Assembly: GCA_964508895.1 (NCBI GenBank)
Contig: CAZDWF010000001.1
Coordinates: 1-64,000 of the forward strand
DNA from: M55B132 sp964508895
GTDB taxonomy: Bacteria > Bacteroidota > Bacteroidia > Bacteroidales > B18-G4
Reading direction: 5' to 3'
DNA length: 64,000 nucleotides
A model generated the notes under the pieces. The model worked only from the letters and a program-made list of their open reading frames with translations, had not been told where the DNA came from and searched no databases. Of the stretch, positions 43,832 through 51,344 are shown piece by piece. How positions within the stretch are numbered: the first letter of the stretch is position 1; each line of letters begins with the position of its first letter. A program made the translations under genes and the position numbers.

Positions 43832-45976
43832 TTAAAGGTGATCCTGGAAGTACTTCACAATCTTCTGATTTAGATGTAATCTATCCATTCCACGCACTCC
43901 ATGCCCATGTCCCGGATAAACAAAATAATCAACCTGAACACCATCTTTAATGAATTGATCGATAAGATCAAGGCTATGTTGCCAGACACATACCGGGTCG
44001 GCAGTACCATGAATTATTAAGAGATCACCGCTAAGATTCTTGGCATGGTTTAGAGTACTTGCATACTTATATCCTTCAGGATTATCTTCAGGTGTATCCA
44101 TATACCTTTCTCCATACATAATTTCATAGTATTTCCAATCAGTAACAGGTCCTCCTGCAACACCAACCTTATAAATTTCAGGTGCTTTGAGCATCAGGGA
44201 AATTGTCATAAACCCACCATAGCTCCATCCCTGGACACCAATACGATCAGCATCAATATAATTGAGTGTTTTTAAATATTCAACACCCTTAAGCTGATCA
44301 TCAATTTCCACCGTACCCATATTTCTGTGCACTTGATTTTCAAAACTAAATCCACGGTTAGCGGATCCCCTGTTATCTAAAGTAAATACAACATATCCCT
44401 GTTGAGCATAATAGTTTAGCATTAAGCCCGCAGCTCCAAGCCATGTATTTCTAATCAGCTGTGCATGTGGACCACCATAAACATAAATCATTACTGGGTA
44501 TTTCTTTTCAGAATTAAAATCCACAGGTTTGATCAAACGACAATACAGATCGTCTCCATTTTCAGCTTTAATAGTGAAAATTTCCATTTCCCCAAGTTTG
44601 TAATCTTTCAATGGATCTTCATCTGTTAAAAGTTTTTGTAATATTTTTCCTTTAGTGTCAACAACCATATACTCCCGGGCCATGGTGGTATCACTAAATA
44701 TATTGATAAAGTATTTACCATTTTTATTCAATATCGCTCTGTTTGAGCCATTCTTTGGAGAGATCCTGACAATTTTATTATTCTTCAGATCAAGTGAGTA
44801 GGCATCATTATTCAGCGGACTTTCTTTAGTTGCGGTAAAAAACAGTTTAGAATCTTTAGGATTGCTTCCCTGTAATCCTGTTACTATCCAATCACCTTTA
44901 GTAAGCTGTTGTATTAGGTTTCCTTCAATATCATACAAATACAAATGCTGATACCCATCTCTTTCGCTGAACCAAACAAAAAGCTCAGGTTTTGTTTTCA
45001 GGAAATACATATCATGTTCAGGTTCAACCCAGGTTTCATGTTGTTCTTCAAATAATGTTTCAATAAATGCACCAGTCTGAGCATCATATTTATTAAGTTT
45101 CATATGATTTTGATCCCTGTTTAAAACAGCAATATATATATACTTCTCTTTTGGCCCCCAGCTAACACATGTAAGATACTGATCAGCCGGTTCGCCTGTT
45201 TTAACAAAAATTGTTTTTCTCTCTGCCAGATTATAAATTCCAAGAGTAACTTCCTCACTGGTCATCCCTGCCATTGGATATTTTATTGGATCTGGCTCAG
45301 CAATCCTTTTATTAATATCAACAATTGGAAAGTCAGATACCATAGATTCATCCTTCCTGTAAAATGCAAGGCAGGACCCTTTGGGTGACCAGAATAAACC
45401 CCCGTTTATCCCGAATTCATTTCTGTGAACAGATTGCCCACAAATAACTTCCTTATTTTCTTCATTGGTAACCTGAATTTGCTGTCCTTCTATTGCTATG
45501 AAAACATTATTTTCAATAGTATAAGCAATAGCAAAGGTATTATCCTGAATTTCAATATTAGCAGCATCATCTTCATAGGAGTTCATCTCACGCAATTGCA
45601 TGAGTTTAAAATCATAGACAAATAATCTATGATTATGCCTGAACATGCAGATATTGTCACCCAGCCATTTTAACCTGGGCATGTATTTTAAACTGTCTTC
45701 TTCAATCTTACTCAAGACAGAGTTAAGGTCATCCATTGAGAAAATAGTATCTCTATCCATTGATTTAGCTTTACCGCTAATAACATCCTTCCCGTTCACA
45801 TAAGCAAAGTAGTCGCTTTCTCCCATCCATGCAAGATTAGAAAGATATTCGGCATATAACTCTCCTCTTTGTCCGAATGTAACATCTTCAATTGTAAACA
45901 ACTTTTCCTGGCTAAAAAGCAATGCAGGGATTACTCCAATAGTAATAATTAGTAAAAAGGTGCAAATTTTCTTCAT
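43832..45976 (-). CDS. Dipeptidyl peptidase IV-like S9 prolyl peptidase
   Basis: A 714-residue exported protein with a signal peptide at 1-22. An eight-bladed-type DPP-IV propeller (about 30-460) precedes the alpha/beta-hydrolase domain: nucleophile Ser585 in GWSYGGFM, Asp660 in HGTADPVCVW, and His692 in YPGHGHGV. The segment WVEPEHDMYF in the propeller supplies acidic residues like the double-Glu N-terminus anchor of DPP-IV. It removes X-Pro or X-Ala dipeptides from peptide N-termini in the periplasm. The start lies 17 bases after the small exported gene upstream, so it is probably in one operon with the two paralogues and the GGGP-synthase gene. Confidence 0.92.
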   Translation of the reverse strand: MKKICTFLLIITIGVIPALLFSQEKLFTIEDVTFGQRGELYAEYLSNLAWMGESDYFAYVNGKDVISGKAKSMDRDTIFSMDDLNSVLSKIEEDSLKYMPRLKWLGDNICMFRHNHRLFVYDFKLMQLREMNSYEDDAANIEIQDNTFAIAYTIENNVFIAIEGQQIQVTNEENKEVICGQSVHRNEFGINGGLFWSPKGSCLAFYRKDESMVSDFPIVDINKRIAEPDPIKYPMAGMTSEEVTLGIYNLAERKTIFVKTGEPADQYLTCVSWGPKEKYIYIAVLNRDQNHMKLNKYDAQTGAFIETLFEEQHETWVEPEHDMYFLKTKPELFVWFSERDGYQHLYLYDIEGNLIQQLTKGDWIVTGLQGSNPKDSKLFFTATKESPLNNDAYSLDLKNNKIVRISPKNGSNRAILNKNGKYFINIFSDTTMAREYMVVDTKGKILQKLLTDEDPLKDYKLGEMEIFTIKAENGDDLYCRLIKPVDFNSEKKYPVMIYVYGGPHAQLIRNTWLGAAGLMLNYYAQQGYVVFTLDNRGSANRGFSFENQVHRNMGTVEIDDQLKGVEYLKTLNYIDADRIGVQGWSYGGFMTISLMLKAPEIYKVGVAGGPVTDWKYYEIMYGERYMDTPEDNPEGYKYASTLNHAKNLSGDLLIIHGTADPVCVWQHSLDLIDQFIKDGVQVDYFVYPGHGHGVRGMDRLHLNQKIVKYFQDHL

Positions 45977-45993
45977 GATCTGGCTTAGATTAA

Positions 45994-46572
45994 TTAGTTA
46001 GTAATTTCAAATTTATAATCATCGATATTTTCCATTTGTAACTCGCTTACATATACATAAAATGGAATTGTAAGAGGTATATCAATATATATGTATGCAG
46101 TATTCGACCACTGGTTAAAGTCTTCCATATTCGGAACCTGCCAGTTAAGAGATTTTTTAAATAACTCTTTCTCATTTTTATCTCTAATGGTAATCGTGTA
46201 CCATTTAGTATTAGCAGCATCCTGATTATTCCTTTGAATGAAAAGAACAATAGCTCCACCCTGAGCCATCTGTTTATATTTATTTACTTCCTTAGTTGTT
46301 TTCTTTTCACTCCAGGATGATTTACTGGCCTCTTCATTCGTTTCTTCAATTATTTGATCAAGGGTTTGGTAAGCAACATTTGTGATAGGTATAAAGAGAT
46401 TATTATCTGAAGTTCTGTCATAATCTTCTCCAAAAATTCTGAGCACATCATGCCCAAAGATCTTAACACTATGATCATTCGGCCATATACGTGTGTAAAG
46501 GGCCTGGTCATCCTGCGCAAAAGAGAATATTGTGACAAATAAAAGTACTGCTGTCAGATATTTTTTGATCAT
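45994..46572 (-). CDS. Exported hypothetical protein, paralogue of the next gene upstream
   Basis: 192 residues with a signal peptide at 1-19 (IFSFA-Q). It is not recognised as a known family. It aligns end to end with the 200-residue product of 46656-47258: both have L-x-I-FGE-x-x-x-x-x-R, a central KYKQMAQGGAI / HYEEIAQGGAL block, NxTKWYTITIRD / NFKWFFVIIRN, and a Y-I-Y-I-D / IYLDT strand near the end. It is probably a periplasmic or outer-membrane associated beta-rich protein. The gene is 17 bases upstream of the DPP-IV-like gene, so a supporting role for that peptidase is possible but unproven. Confidence 0.72.
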   Translation of the reverse strand: MIKKYLTAVLLFVTIFSFAQDDQALYTRIWPNDHSVKIFGHDVLRIFGEDYDRTSDNNLFIPITNVAYQTLDQIIEETNEEASKSSWSEKKTTKEVNKYKQMAQGGAIVLFIQRNNQDAANTKWYTITIRDKNEKELFKKSLNWQVPNMEDFNQWSNTAYIYIDIPLTIPFYVYVSELQMENIDDYKFEITN

Positions 46573-46640
46573 GGTTCTTATATTTATTATGTTTAAAAAT
46601 TGATACCAGATGTCTGATCCCGTATCCCTGCATCATTCAA

Positions 46641-46675
46641 TTCACAGTTCACTGTTCACCGTTCACTGTTCACTT
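46641..46675. repeat. Heptamer tract (TTCACTG type) running into a coding sequence
   Basis: Units TTCACAG, TTCACTG, TTCACCG, TTCACTG, TTCACTT. On the minus strand TGA recurs every seven bases, and one (46656-46658) is the stop codon of the paralogue upstream; its last residues (VNSER) are encoded by the repeat. Confidence 0.85.
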
Positions 46676-47258
46676 CAAACTTAAAATCCGACAAATGATC
46701 ACTAAGCTTATCATTCAGGTAAACAAAAAAAGGCAATCCCTGATATGTATCAAGATAAATTCTTTTATAATTCCACCAGCCATTACCTTCCGGCATCTCG
46801 GGTGCCTGATATCCCAATTGTATCTCACTGATTTTCTTTTCCTCCATATTCCTTATAATTACAAAGAACCATTTGAAGTTAGCACGGCTTTCATTGTATC
46901 TGCTAATAAATATATCCAGGGCTCCACCTTGGGCAATTTCTTCATAATGCCTTATTTTCTCTTTTATTTCTTCTTCATTCCAGTTCTCTTTTTCTCCCTT
47001 CTCTTCAATTTCATTCAAAAGATCATTAAAAGAACTATAGGAGATACTTGTGATGGGGCCAAAATTCATGTGTCTGTATTTGCCTGGCTGCTCTCCAAAT
47101 AGTTGAGTAATATTATATCCGTTAATACTCTTAACATCATTATCCAACCAGGGCCTTTCTGTTAATGTCGGATCTATTAATGTTATATCTTCCTGTGAGA
47201 TTGAATCAATTGAAAGCAATCCCACAAGCAATGCTGCAAATATTAGCTTCGCCTTCAT
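46656..47258 (-). CDS. Exported hypothetical protein, paralogue of the next gene downstream
   Basis: 200 residues with a signal peptide at 1-21. It belongs with the 192-residue protein at 45994-46572 (same block order, about a third of residues similar by eye), which points to an old tandem duplication. No domain is recognised. The C-terminus differs from the paralogue: after KFEVN the reading frame is carried by heptamer repeats and ends within them, so the original end may have been replaced when the repeat arose. The gene starts 31 bases after the GGGP-synthase stop; co-transcription is likely. Confidence 0.72.
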   Translation of the reverse strand: MKAKLIFAALLVGLLSIDSISQEDITLIDPTLTERPWLDNDVKSINGYNITQLFGEQPGKYRHMNFGPITSISYSSFNDLLNEIEEKGEKENWNEEEIKEKIRHYEEIAQGGALDIFISRYNESRANFKWFFVIIRNMEEKKISEIQLGYQAPEMPEGNGWWNYKRIYLDTYQGLPFFVYLNDKLSDHLSDFKFEVNSER

Positions 47259-47289
47259 AGTAATAATTTTAAGGTTACTATTTTGATAA

Positions 47290-48015
47290 TTATAACGAGT
47301 GCTTAATGGAAGAAATTTCCTCTATCAATGCAAGTTTTTTCTGAATAGCATTACCAACAACTATCAGATCTGCTCCTGCATTGTATATTTCACTGGCTAT
47401 TTCGGGGGTGCGTATTCCACCTCCAACAAAAAGAGGTACTTGAATATTGCTTTTTACCATTCTGATCATTTCGCAAGAAACACTTTCCTTGGCTCCGCTA
47501 CCACCATCAAGATAGATAACCTTAAGACCAAGCATTTCCCCTGCGAGAGCAGTACATACAGCAATTTCATCTTTATCATGAGGTATTGGCATAGAATGGC
47601 TCATATATGAAGCAGTGGTAGGTCGACCACTATCGATAAGCATGTATCCTGTTGGGATTATTTCTAATCCTGAAGCCTTTAAATAAGGAGCGGCAATTAC
47701 ATGACTTCCAATCAGCATTTCCGGATTTCTCCCGGATATTAAAGATAATAATAGGATTGCATCAGCTTTGGGATTAACCTGCATGGTGCTACCTGGAAAA
47801 AGGATAATAGGCTTATTGCAATTCTTTCTAAGTACATCAATTGTATCATTCAGATGGTCTTCAAGGAGCAAACTCCCACCTAGAAATACAATATCAACAT
47901 TATTATCCTGAATAGACTTAGCAACAGTTTCGATATCTTTCCCTGCGATTTTATCTGGATCGATCAGGACAGCGAATTTCTTTGAATTCCCATATATTTT
48001 ATCATAAATGCTCAT
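47290..48015 (-). CDS. Geranylgeranylglyceryl/heptaprenylglyceryl phosphate synthase family protein
   Basis: A 241-residue TIM-barrel enzyme of the PcrB/GGGP synthase family. The conserved phosphate-binding loops FVGGGIRTPE and DLIVVGNAI, the glycerol-1-phosphate segment IYLDGGSGA and the N-terminal FAVLIDPDK motif are all present. The family forms an ether bond between sn-glycerol-1-phosphate and a polyprenyl diphosphate. Bacteroidetes carry group II members of unclear physiological use. A source of glycerol-1-phosphate is not visible here. The neighbours are a phosphopantetheinyl transferase and adenosylhomocysteinase. Confidence 0.9.
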   Translation of the reverse strand: MSIYDKIYGNSKKFAVLIDPDKIAGKDIETVAKSIQDNNVDIVFLGGSLLLEDHLNDTIDVLRKNCNKPIILFPGSTMQVNPKADAILLLSLISGRNPEMLIGSHVIAAPYLKASGLEIIPTGYMLIDSGRPTTASYMSHSMPIPHDKDEIAVCTALAGEMLGLKVIYLDGGSGAKESVSCEMIRMVKSNIQVPLFVGGGIRTPEIASEIYNAGADLIVVGNAIQKKLALIEEISSIKHSL

Positions 48016-48041
48016 TCGTATAAGCTATGATTTGGATACTA

Positions 48042-48074
48042 CAAACTTAAATAATTTTTAAATATAATTACAAA
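48042..48074 (-). promoter_or_regulatory. Promoter of the GGGP-synthase operon
   Basis: Minus strand: TTTG (48071-48074), a 21-base spacer, TAAGTTTG (48042-48049). Both elements match the consensus. The ATG is at 48015. Confidence 0.5.
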
Positions 48075-48145
48075 TACTAATCTAAATCAAATACTAATTT
48101 TTATTCTTTCTTTATTAATTCCTGTTGTTAATTGTGAAGATAAAG

Positions 48146-48778
48146 CTACTCGGCCAGATAAACAAGCATATAATCTTCAAGTTGCTGATAGGTCAGTATA
48201 TAGTTTTTGAGTTGATCATTTGTCAATATTTTTCCTGATAAAGTTCCTTTTTTCTTCACTTCGAAAGGGTCAATTATGATATGCTCCCTGAAGTCGAGTT
48301 TTCTAAAGCCATATAACTTGTAAAGAGCTTCTTTAGCACACCAGTATGTACACAATGATCTTAATTCCTGCCTCTTATCAATACTCTGTAATTCTTTATC
48401 AGATAAGAACCTGTCTTTTACCCTTATCAACCTTTCACTGGCCTTTTCAATATCTATTCCAACATTTTTACTATCACTAATAATTGCAGAAGCATAATCA
48501 TACGAATGCGATACAGATAAGTGTGCTTTCACATCCTGAAAAAATGGTTTGCCATCTTCATTATATATTACTATTCCACCTTGGGGGTATATTTCTTTTA
48601 TAAGCAAACGGCTTGAAAGCCATTGCTTTTTCCGGTTCTCCACCAGGAATTTTTCATAATATTTATTTTCATCCAGCGTGAAATCAAAATTCTCTTCAAG
48701 CCATTTAAGGCTCTCATCAATGCGCCAGGTCCCGACAACAAAACCTTTGTCTTTCTGTTCTTTAAATATAAGAGGCAT
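48146..48778 (-). CDS. 4'-phosphopantetheinyl transferase, Sfp superfamily
   Basis: A 210-residue protein. The magnesium and CoA binding signature is present in two parts: NVGIDIEKASER (with the acidic D-x-E) and YWCAKEALYKLYG (W-x-x-KEA). HLSVSHS upstream corresponds to the family's substrate-contacting motif. It transfers phosphopantetheine from CoA to the serine of carrier proteins, and the ACP at 46-285 would be a suitable target. It is transcribed divergently from the adenosylhomocysteinase gene across 98 bases that hold promoters for both. Confidence 0.9.
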   Translation of the reverse strand: MPLIFKEQKDKGFVVGTWRIDESLKWLEENFDFTLDENKYYEKFLVENRKKQWLSSRLLIKEIYPQGGIVIYNEDGKPFFQDVKAHLSVSHSYDYASAIISDSKNVGIDIEKASERLIRVKDRFLSDKELQSIDKRQELRSLCTYWCAKEALYKLYGFRKLDFREHIIIDPFEVKKKGTLSGKILTNDQLKNYILTYQQLEDYMLVYLAE

Positions 48779-48793
48779 AGGTATATATCTTAT

Positions 48794-48801
48794 GCAAAAG
48801 T
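48794..48801 (-). promoter_or_regulatory. -7 element of the phosphopantetheinyl transferase gene
   Basis: TACTTTTG on the minus strand, 15 bases upstream of the ATG at 48778. No convincing TTG at the -33 position. Confidence 0.4.
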
Positions 48802-48825
48802 AACCAAAATTAATGATAAGGTAAC

Positions 48826-48856
48826 TTTGATAGAATGAGTAAATTATCTACCTTTG
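48826..48856 (+). promoter_or_regulatory. Promoter of the adenosylhomocysteinase gene
   Basis: TTTG at 48826-48829, a 19-base spacer, TACCTTTG at 48849-48856: the best promoter match in the window. The ATG is 20 bases downstream. Confidence 0.7.
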
Positions 48857-48876
48857 CAGGCCTTAAATGATAAACA

Positions 48877-50301
48877 ATGAAACAGACTACAACTTTGGAA
48901 AAACTTGAATACAAAATAGCAGATATTTCCCTGGCCGATTGGGGGAGGAAAGAAATTGAAATTGCAGAGAAAGAAATGCCCGGTTTGATGGCAATTCGTG
49001 AAAAGTATACTGGTCAAAAACCTCTTGAAGGATCACGTATAACCGGATCTCTTCACATGACTATTCAAACGGCAGTATTGATAGAAACACTGATGGCACT
49101 CGGAGCTGATGTACGCTGGGCAAGTTGCAATATTTTTTCAACCCAGGATCATGCAGCAGCTGCAGTTGTTCGTGATTCAAAAATTCCAATATTTGCATGG
49201 AAAGGTGAAACACTGGAAGAATACTGGTGGTGTACAGATAAAGCTTTATCATTTCCAGGGGGTAAAGGCCCAAACCTTATTGTTGATGATGGAGGTGATG
49301 CTACGCTGTTAATTCATATGGGATATGAAGCTGAAGATAACATTTCACTCTTGAACAAAAAAGGCTCGAACAAAGAAGAACAGATCATCATTGACAGGAT
49401 CAACAAAATCCATAAAGATGATCCCAATCGCTGGCATAGAATGGCTAAAGAATGGAAAGGAGTCTCTGAAGAAACTACTACGGGAGTGCATAGATTGTAC
49501 CAGAGAAAAGAAGAAGGCACTCTCCTTGCTCCGGCGATAAATGTTAATGATTCTGTTACCAAATCAAAATTCGATAATCTCTACGGTTGTCGTGAATCAC
49601 TTGCAGATGGGATTAAAAGGGCAACCGATGTAATGATTGCCGGAAAAGTTGTTTTGGTTTGTGGCTATGGTGATGTGGGTAAAGGATGTGCTCAGTCGAT
49701 GAGAGGATTTGGAGCTCGCGTTCTTGTAACCGAAATAGATCCAATCTGTGCTCTCCAGGCAGCAATGGAAGGCTTTGAAGTTACTACTGTAGAAAATGCT
49801 CTCCCTGAGGCTAATGTATATGTTACTGCTACAGGAAATAAAGATGTATTAACTGTTGAACATATGTCGAAAATGCAAGATGAAGCAATTGTTTGTAATA
49901 TTGGCCATTTTGATAATGAAATACAGGTTGAGCCTCTTGATACATCAGAAGGAGTTCAAAAGATCAATATAAAACCTCAGGTAGATAAATATATTTTTCC
50001 TGACGGTCATTGCATATATATGTTAGCAGAAGGTCGTCTTGTTAACCTTGGATGTGCAACCGGCCATCCATCATTTGTAATGAGTAATTCTTTTACAAAC
50101 CAAACACTGGCTCAACTTGAGTTGTGGAATAATGATTACGACATTGATGTGTATCGTTTACCAAAAAATCTCGACGAAGAAGTTGCTCGATTACATCTTG
50201 AACATATTGGAGTTAAACTCACCAAACTTACAAAAGATCAGGCTGATTATATTGGAGTAGAGAAAAATGGACCGTTTAAACCGGAACATTACAGGTACTA
50301 A
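48877..50301 (+). CDS. ahcY: S-adenosylhomocysteinase
   Basis: A 474-residue cytoplasmic enzyme that splits S-adenosylhomocysteine into adenosine and homocysteine, relieving inhibition of methyltransferases. Motifs: NIFSTQDHAAAA and VDDGGD in the substrate domain; GYGDVGKGCAQ, the NAD-binding Rossmann loop; NIGHFDNEI; and the C-terminal lysine/tyrosine end PFKPEHYRY that reaches the neighbouring subunit's NAD. Length and ending match the tetrameric bacterial/eukaryotic type with the 40-residue insertion. It has a near-ideal promoter, and a long inverted repeat follows the stop codon. Confidence 0.97.
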   Translation: MKQTTTLEKLEYKIADISLADWGRKEIEIAEKEMPGLMAIREKYTGQKPLEGSRITGSLHMTIQTAVLIETLMALGADVRWASCNIFSTQDHAAAAVVRDSKIPIFAWKGETLEEYWWCTDKALSFPGGKGPNLIVDDGGDATLLIHMGYEAEDNISLLNKKGSNKEEQIIIDRINKIHKDDPNRWHRMAKEWKGVSEETTTGVHRLYQRKEEGTLLAPAINVNDSVTKSKFDNLYGCRESLADGIKRATDVMIAGKVVLVCGYGDVGKGCAQSMRGFGARVLVTEIDPICALQAAMEGFEVTTVENALPEANVYVTATGNKDVLTVEHMSKMQDEAIVCNIGHFDNEIQVEPLDTSEGVQKINIKPQVDKYIFPDGHCIYMLAEGRLVNLGCATGHPSFVMSNSFTNQTLAQLELWNNDYDIDVYRLPKNLDEEVARLHLEHIGVKLTKLTKDQADYIGVEKNGPFKPEHYRY

Positions 50302-50305
50302 GGTA

Positions 50306-50440
50306 AAGCACTAAATTCAAAATTATAAATTCCAAGCAAGCACTAAATTATAAATTCCAAACTCTGGACATCCAGCTTTTGGTTTTTTATTTTTTTGATT
50401 TGTAATTTGCTTGGAATTTATAATTTTGAATTTGGTGCTT
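50306..50440. repeat. Long inverted repeat between ahcY and the Rieske-like gene
   Basis: Arms of 32 bases (50306-50337 and 50409-50440) differ at one position. The loop of 71 bases holds a second, shortened direct copy of the arm (from 50338). The transcript could form a long A/U-rich hairpin that ends both convergent genes. Words of this unit (CCAAATTCAAAATT) also occur near 20190. Confidence 0.85.
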
Positions 50441-50460
50441 GCTTGCTACATAGTGCTTAA

Positions 50461-50919
50461 TCAATTGCTGATATTCAACAGCGTCCCATCATAATAAGTA
50501 TTGTACTGCACCAGGTTTACTTTTCCAGGGCCGCTTACCCATGAACCGTCTATAATCAGGTATTCAACATCAAGGCAGGTATCCTTAACAAAAAGATTTT
50601 CCACAACTAATTTTGTGCAACTGCTGCCCTCACAACATGCGTTGGGGTTATAGGGTGGTGTACGCTCATAGGCCTTAAACTCATCCTGAGACAAACGATA
50701 TACGATTATTCCTCTGCTTGGCGGACTTGCATAAAGATATACCCATCCTGAAACAATATTCAATTCAAGATACTCCGTTGAGTTTGGATTTATAGTAATG
50801 TTAACGTAACCAATATCAACTTCATCATTTTTGTCGTCTTTTTTACAAGCTGTTATCGCAATAGCAATAACCGCCAGTAATATAATCATCTTCAGAAGGT
50901 TTGGATAGGTGTACCTCAT
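50461..50919 (-). CDS. Lipoprotein with a Rieske-like fold lacking the iron-sulfur ligands
   Basis: 152 residues from the ATG at 50919 (MRYTYPNLLKM). The lipobox ITAC is followed by an acidic/lysine linker (KKDDKND). The remainder resembles the small Rieske-type lipoproteins of Bacteroidetes: IVYRLSQDEFKAYERTPPY and IIDGSWVSGPGKVNLVQY match their usual strands. In an active Rieske domain, the first motif would read as CxH; here it is PxY (RTPPYNP), and the second CxxH/C site has only one cysteine. Five cysteines remain elsewhere (NACCEGSSC). It would be outer-membrane or periplasmic; probably structural or ligand-binding rather than redox. Confidence 0.6.
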   Translation of the reverse strand: MRYTYPNLLKMIILLAVIAIAITACKKDDKNDEVDIGYVNITINPNSTEYLELNIVSGWVYLYASPPSRGIIVYRLSQDEFKAYERTPPYNPNACCEGSSCTKLVVENLFVKDTCLDVEYLIIDGSWVSGPGKVNLVQYNTYYDGTLLNISN

Positions 50920-50939
50920 GGTCAATTTAAATTTTTTTA

Positions 50940-50947
50940 CAAACGTA
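50940..50947 (-). promoter_or_regulatory. -7 element of the Rieske-like lipoprotein gene
   Basis: TACGTTTG on the minus strand, 20 bases before the ATG at 50919. No TTG at the normal upstream distance. Confidence 0.4.
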
Positions 50948-50972
50948 AATATACTATTTATATTTTATTACA

Positions 50973-50980
50973 TACATTTG
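50973..50980 (+). promoter_or_regulatory. -7 element upstream of the small lipoprotein/kinase operon
   Basis: TACATTTG on the plus strand, 44 bases before the ATG at 51025; the -33 region is A/T-rich without TTG. Confidence 0.4.
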
Positions 50981-51024
50981 ATATCGGTTTCAGATTAGTA
51001 ATATTTCTCTCTTATTAACCAAGG

Positions 51025-51318
51025 ATGAAAATAAACTCAAAGCTACTGCTTATTGCATCTATATTTGTTCTGATGTGTATGAACTCATGCTTTTTCAATC
51101 CTCGGTCGAGTGAAGAAAAATATATGAAGAAACAAAAAAGGTTAATGGATAAAGAGCAGAAGAAGCTTTATAAAGAAAGTGAAGACAAGCATTTTGAAAT
51201 ACAATCTGAAGCCATGCAGGAGCAGATGAAGCAATCTCAAAAGAGAAGCAAAAAACTGAACAAAGGAAGAAAAAAGACTTTAATGAGAAGATATAAAAAG
51301 TGTACAGGGCCGAAATAA
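51025..51318 (+). CDS. Small basic lipoprotein, 97 residues
   Basis: The signal peptide ends in a lipobox (MNSC, Cys22). After a short FFNPRSS linker the mature part is almost entirely charged: long Lys/Glu/Gln-rich helix (EEKYMKKQKRLMDKEQKK, QEQMKQSQKRSKKLNKGRKK) with coiled-coil character. It stands 26 bases before the propeller-kinase gene and is probably its operon partner. Small lysine-rich lipoproteins before signalling genes are often unannotated; the role is unknown, and binding to the peptidoglycan or to lipopolysaccharide phosphates is possible. Confidence 0.7.
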   Translation: MKINSKLLLIASIFVLMCMNSCFFNPRSSEEKYMKKQKRLMDKEQKKLYKESEDKHFEIQSEAMQEQMKQSQKRSKKLNKGRKKTLMRRYKKCTGPK

Positions 51319-51344
51319 CGTAGTATCAAACATTGACAATCACA

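Noticed and set aside
45994..47258. T9SS ring component (GldN/PorN-like) for the two small exported proteins
   Set aside because: Size and motifs do not match GldN/PorN, and no gldK/L/M genes are adjacent.
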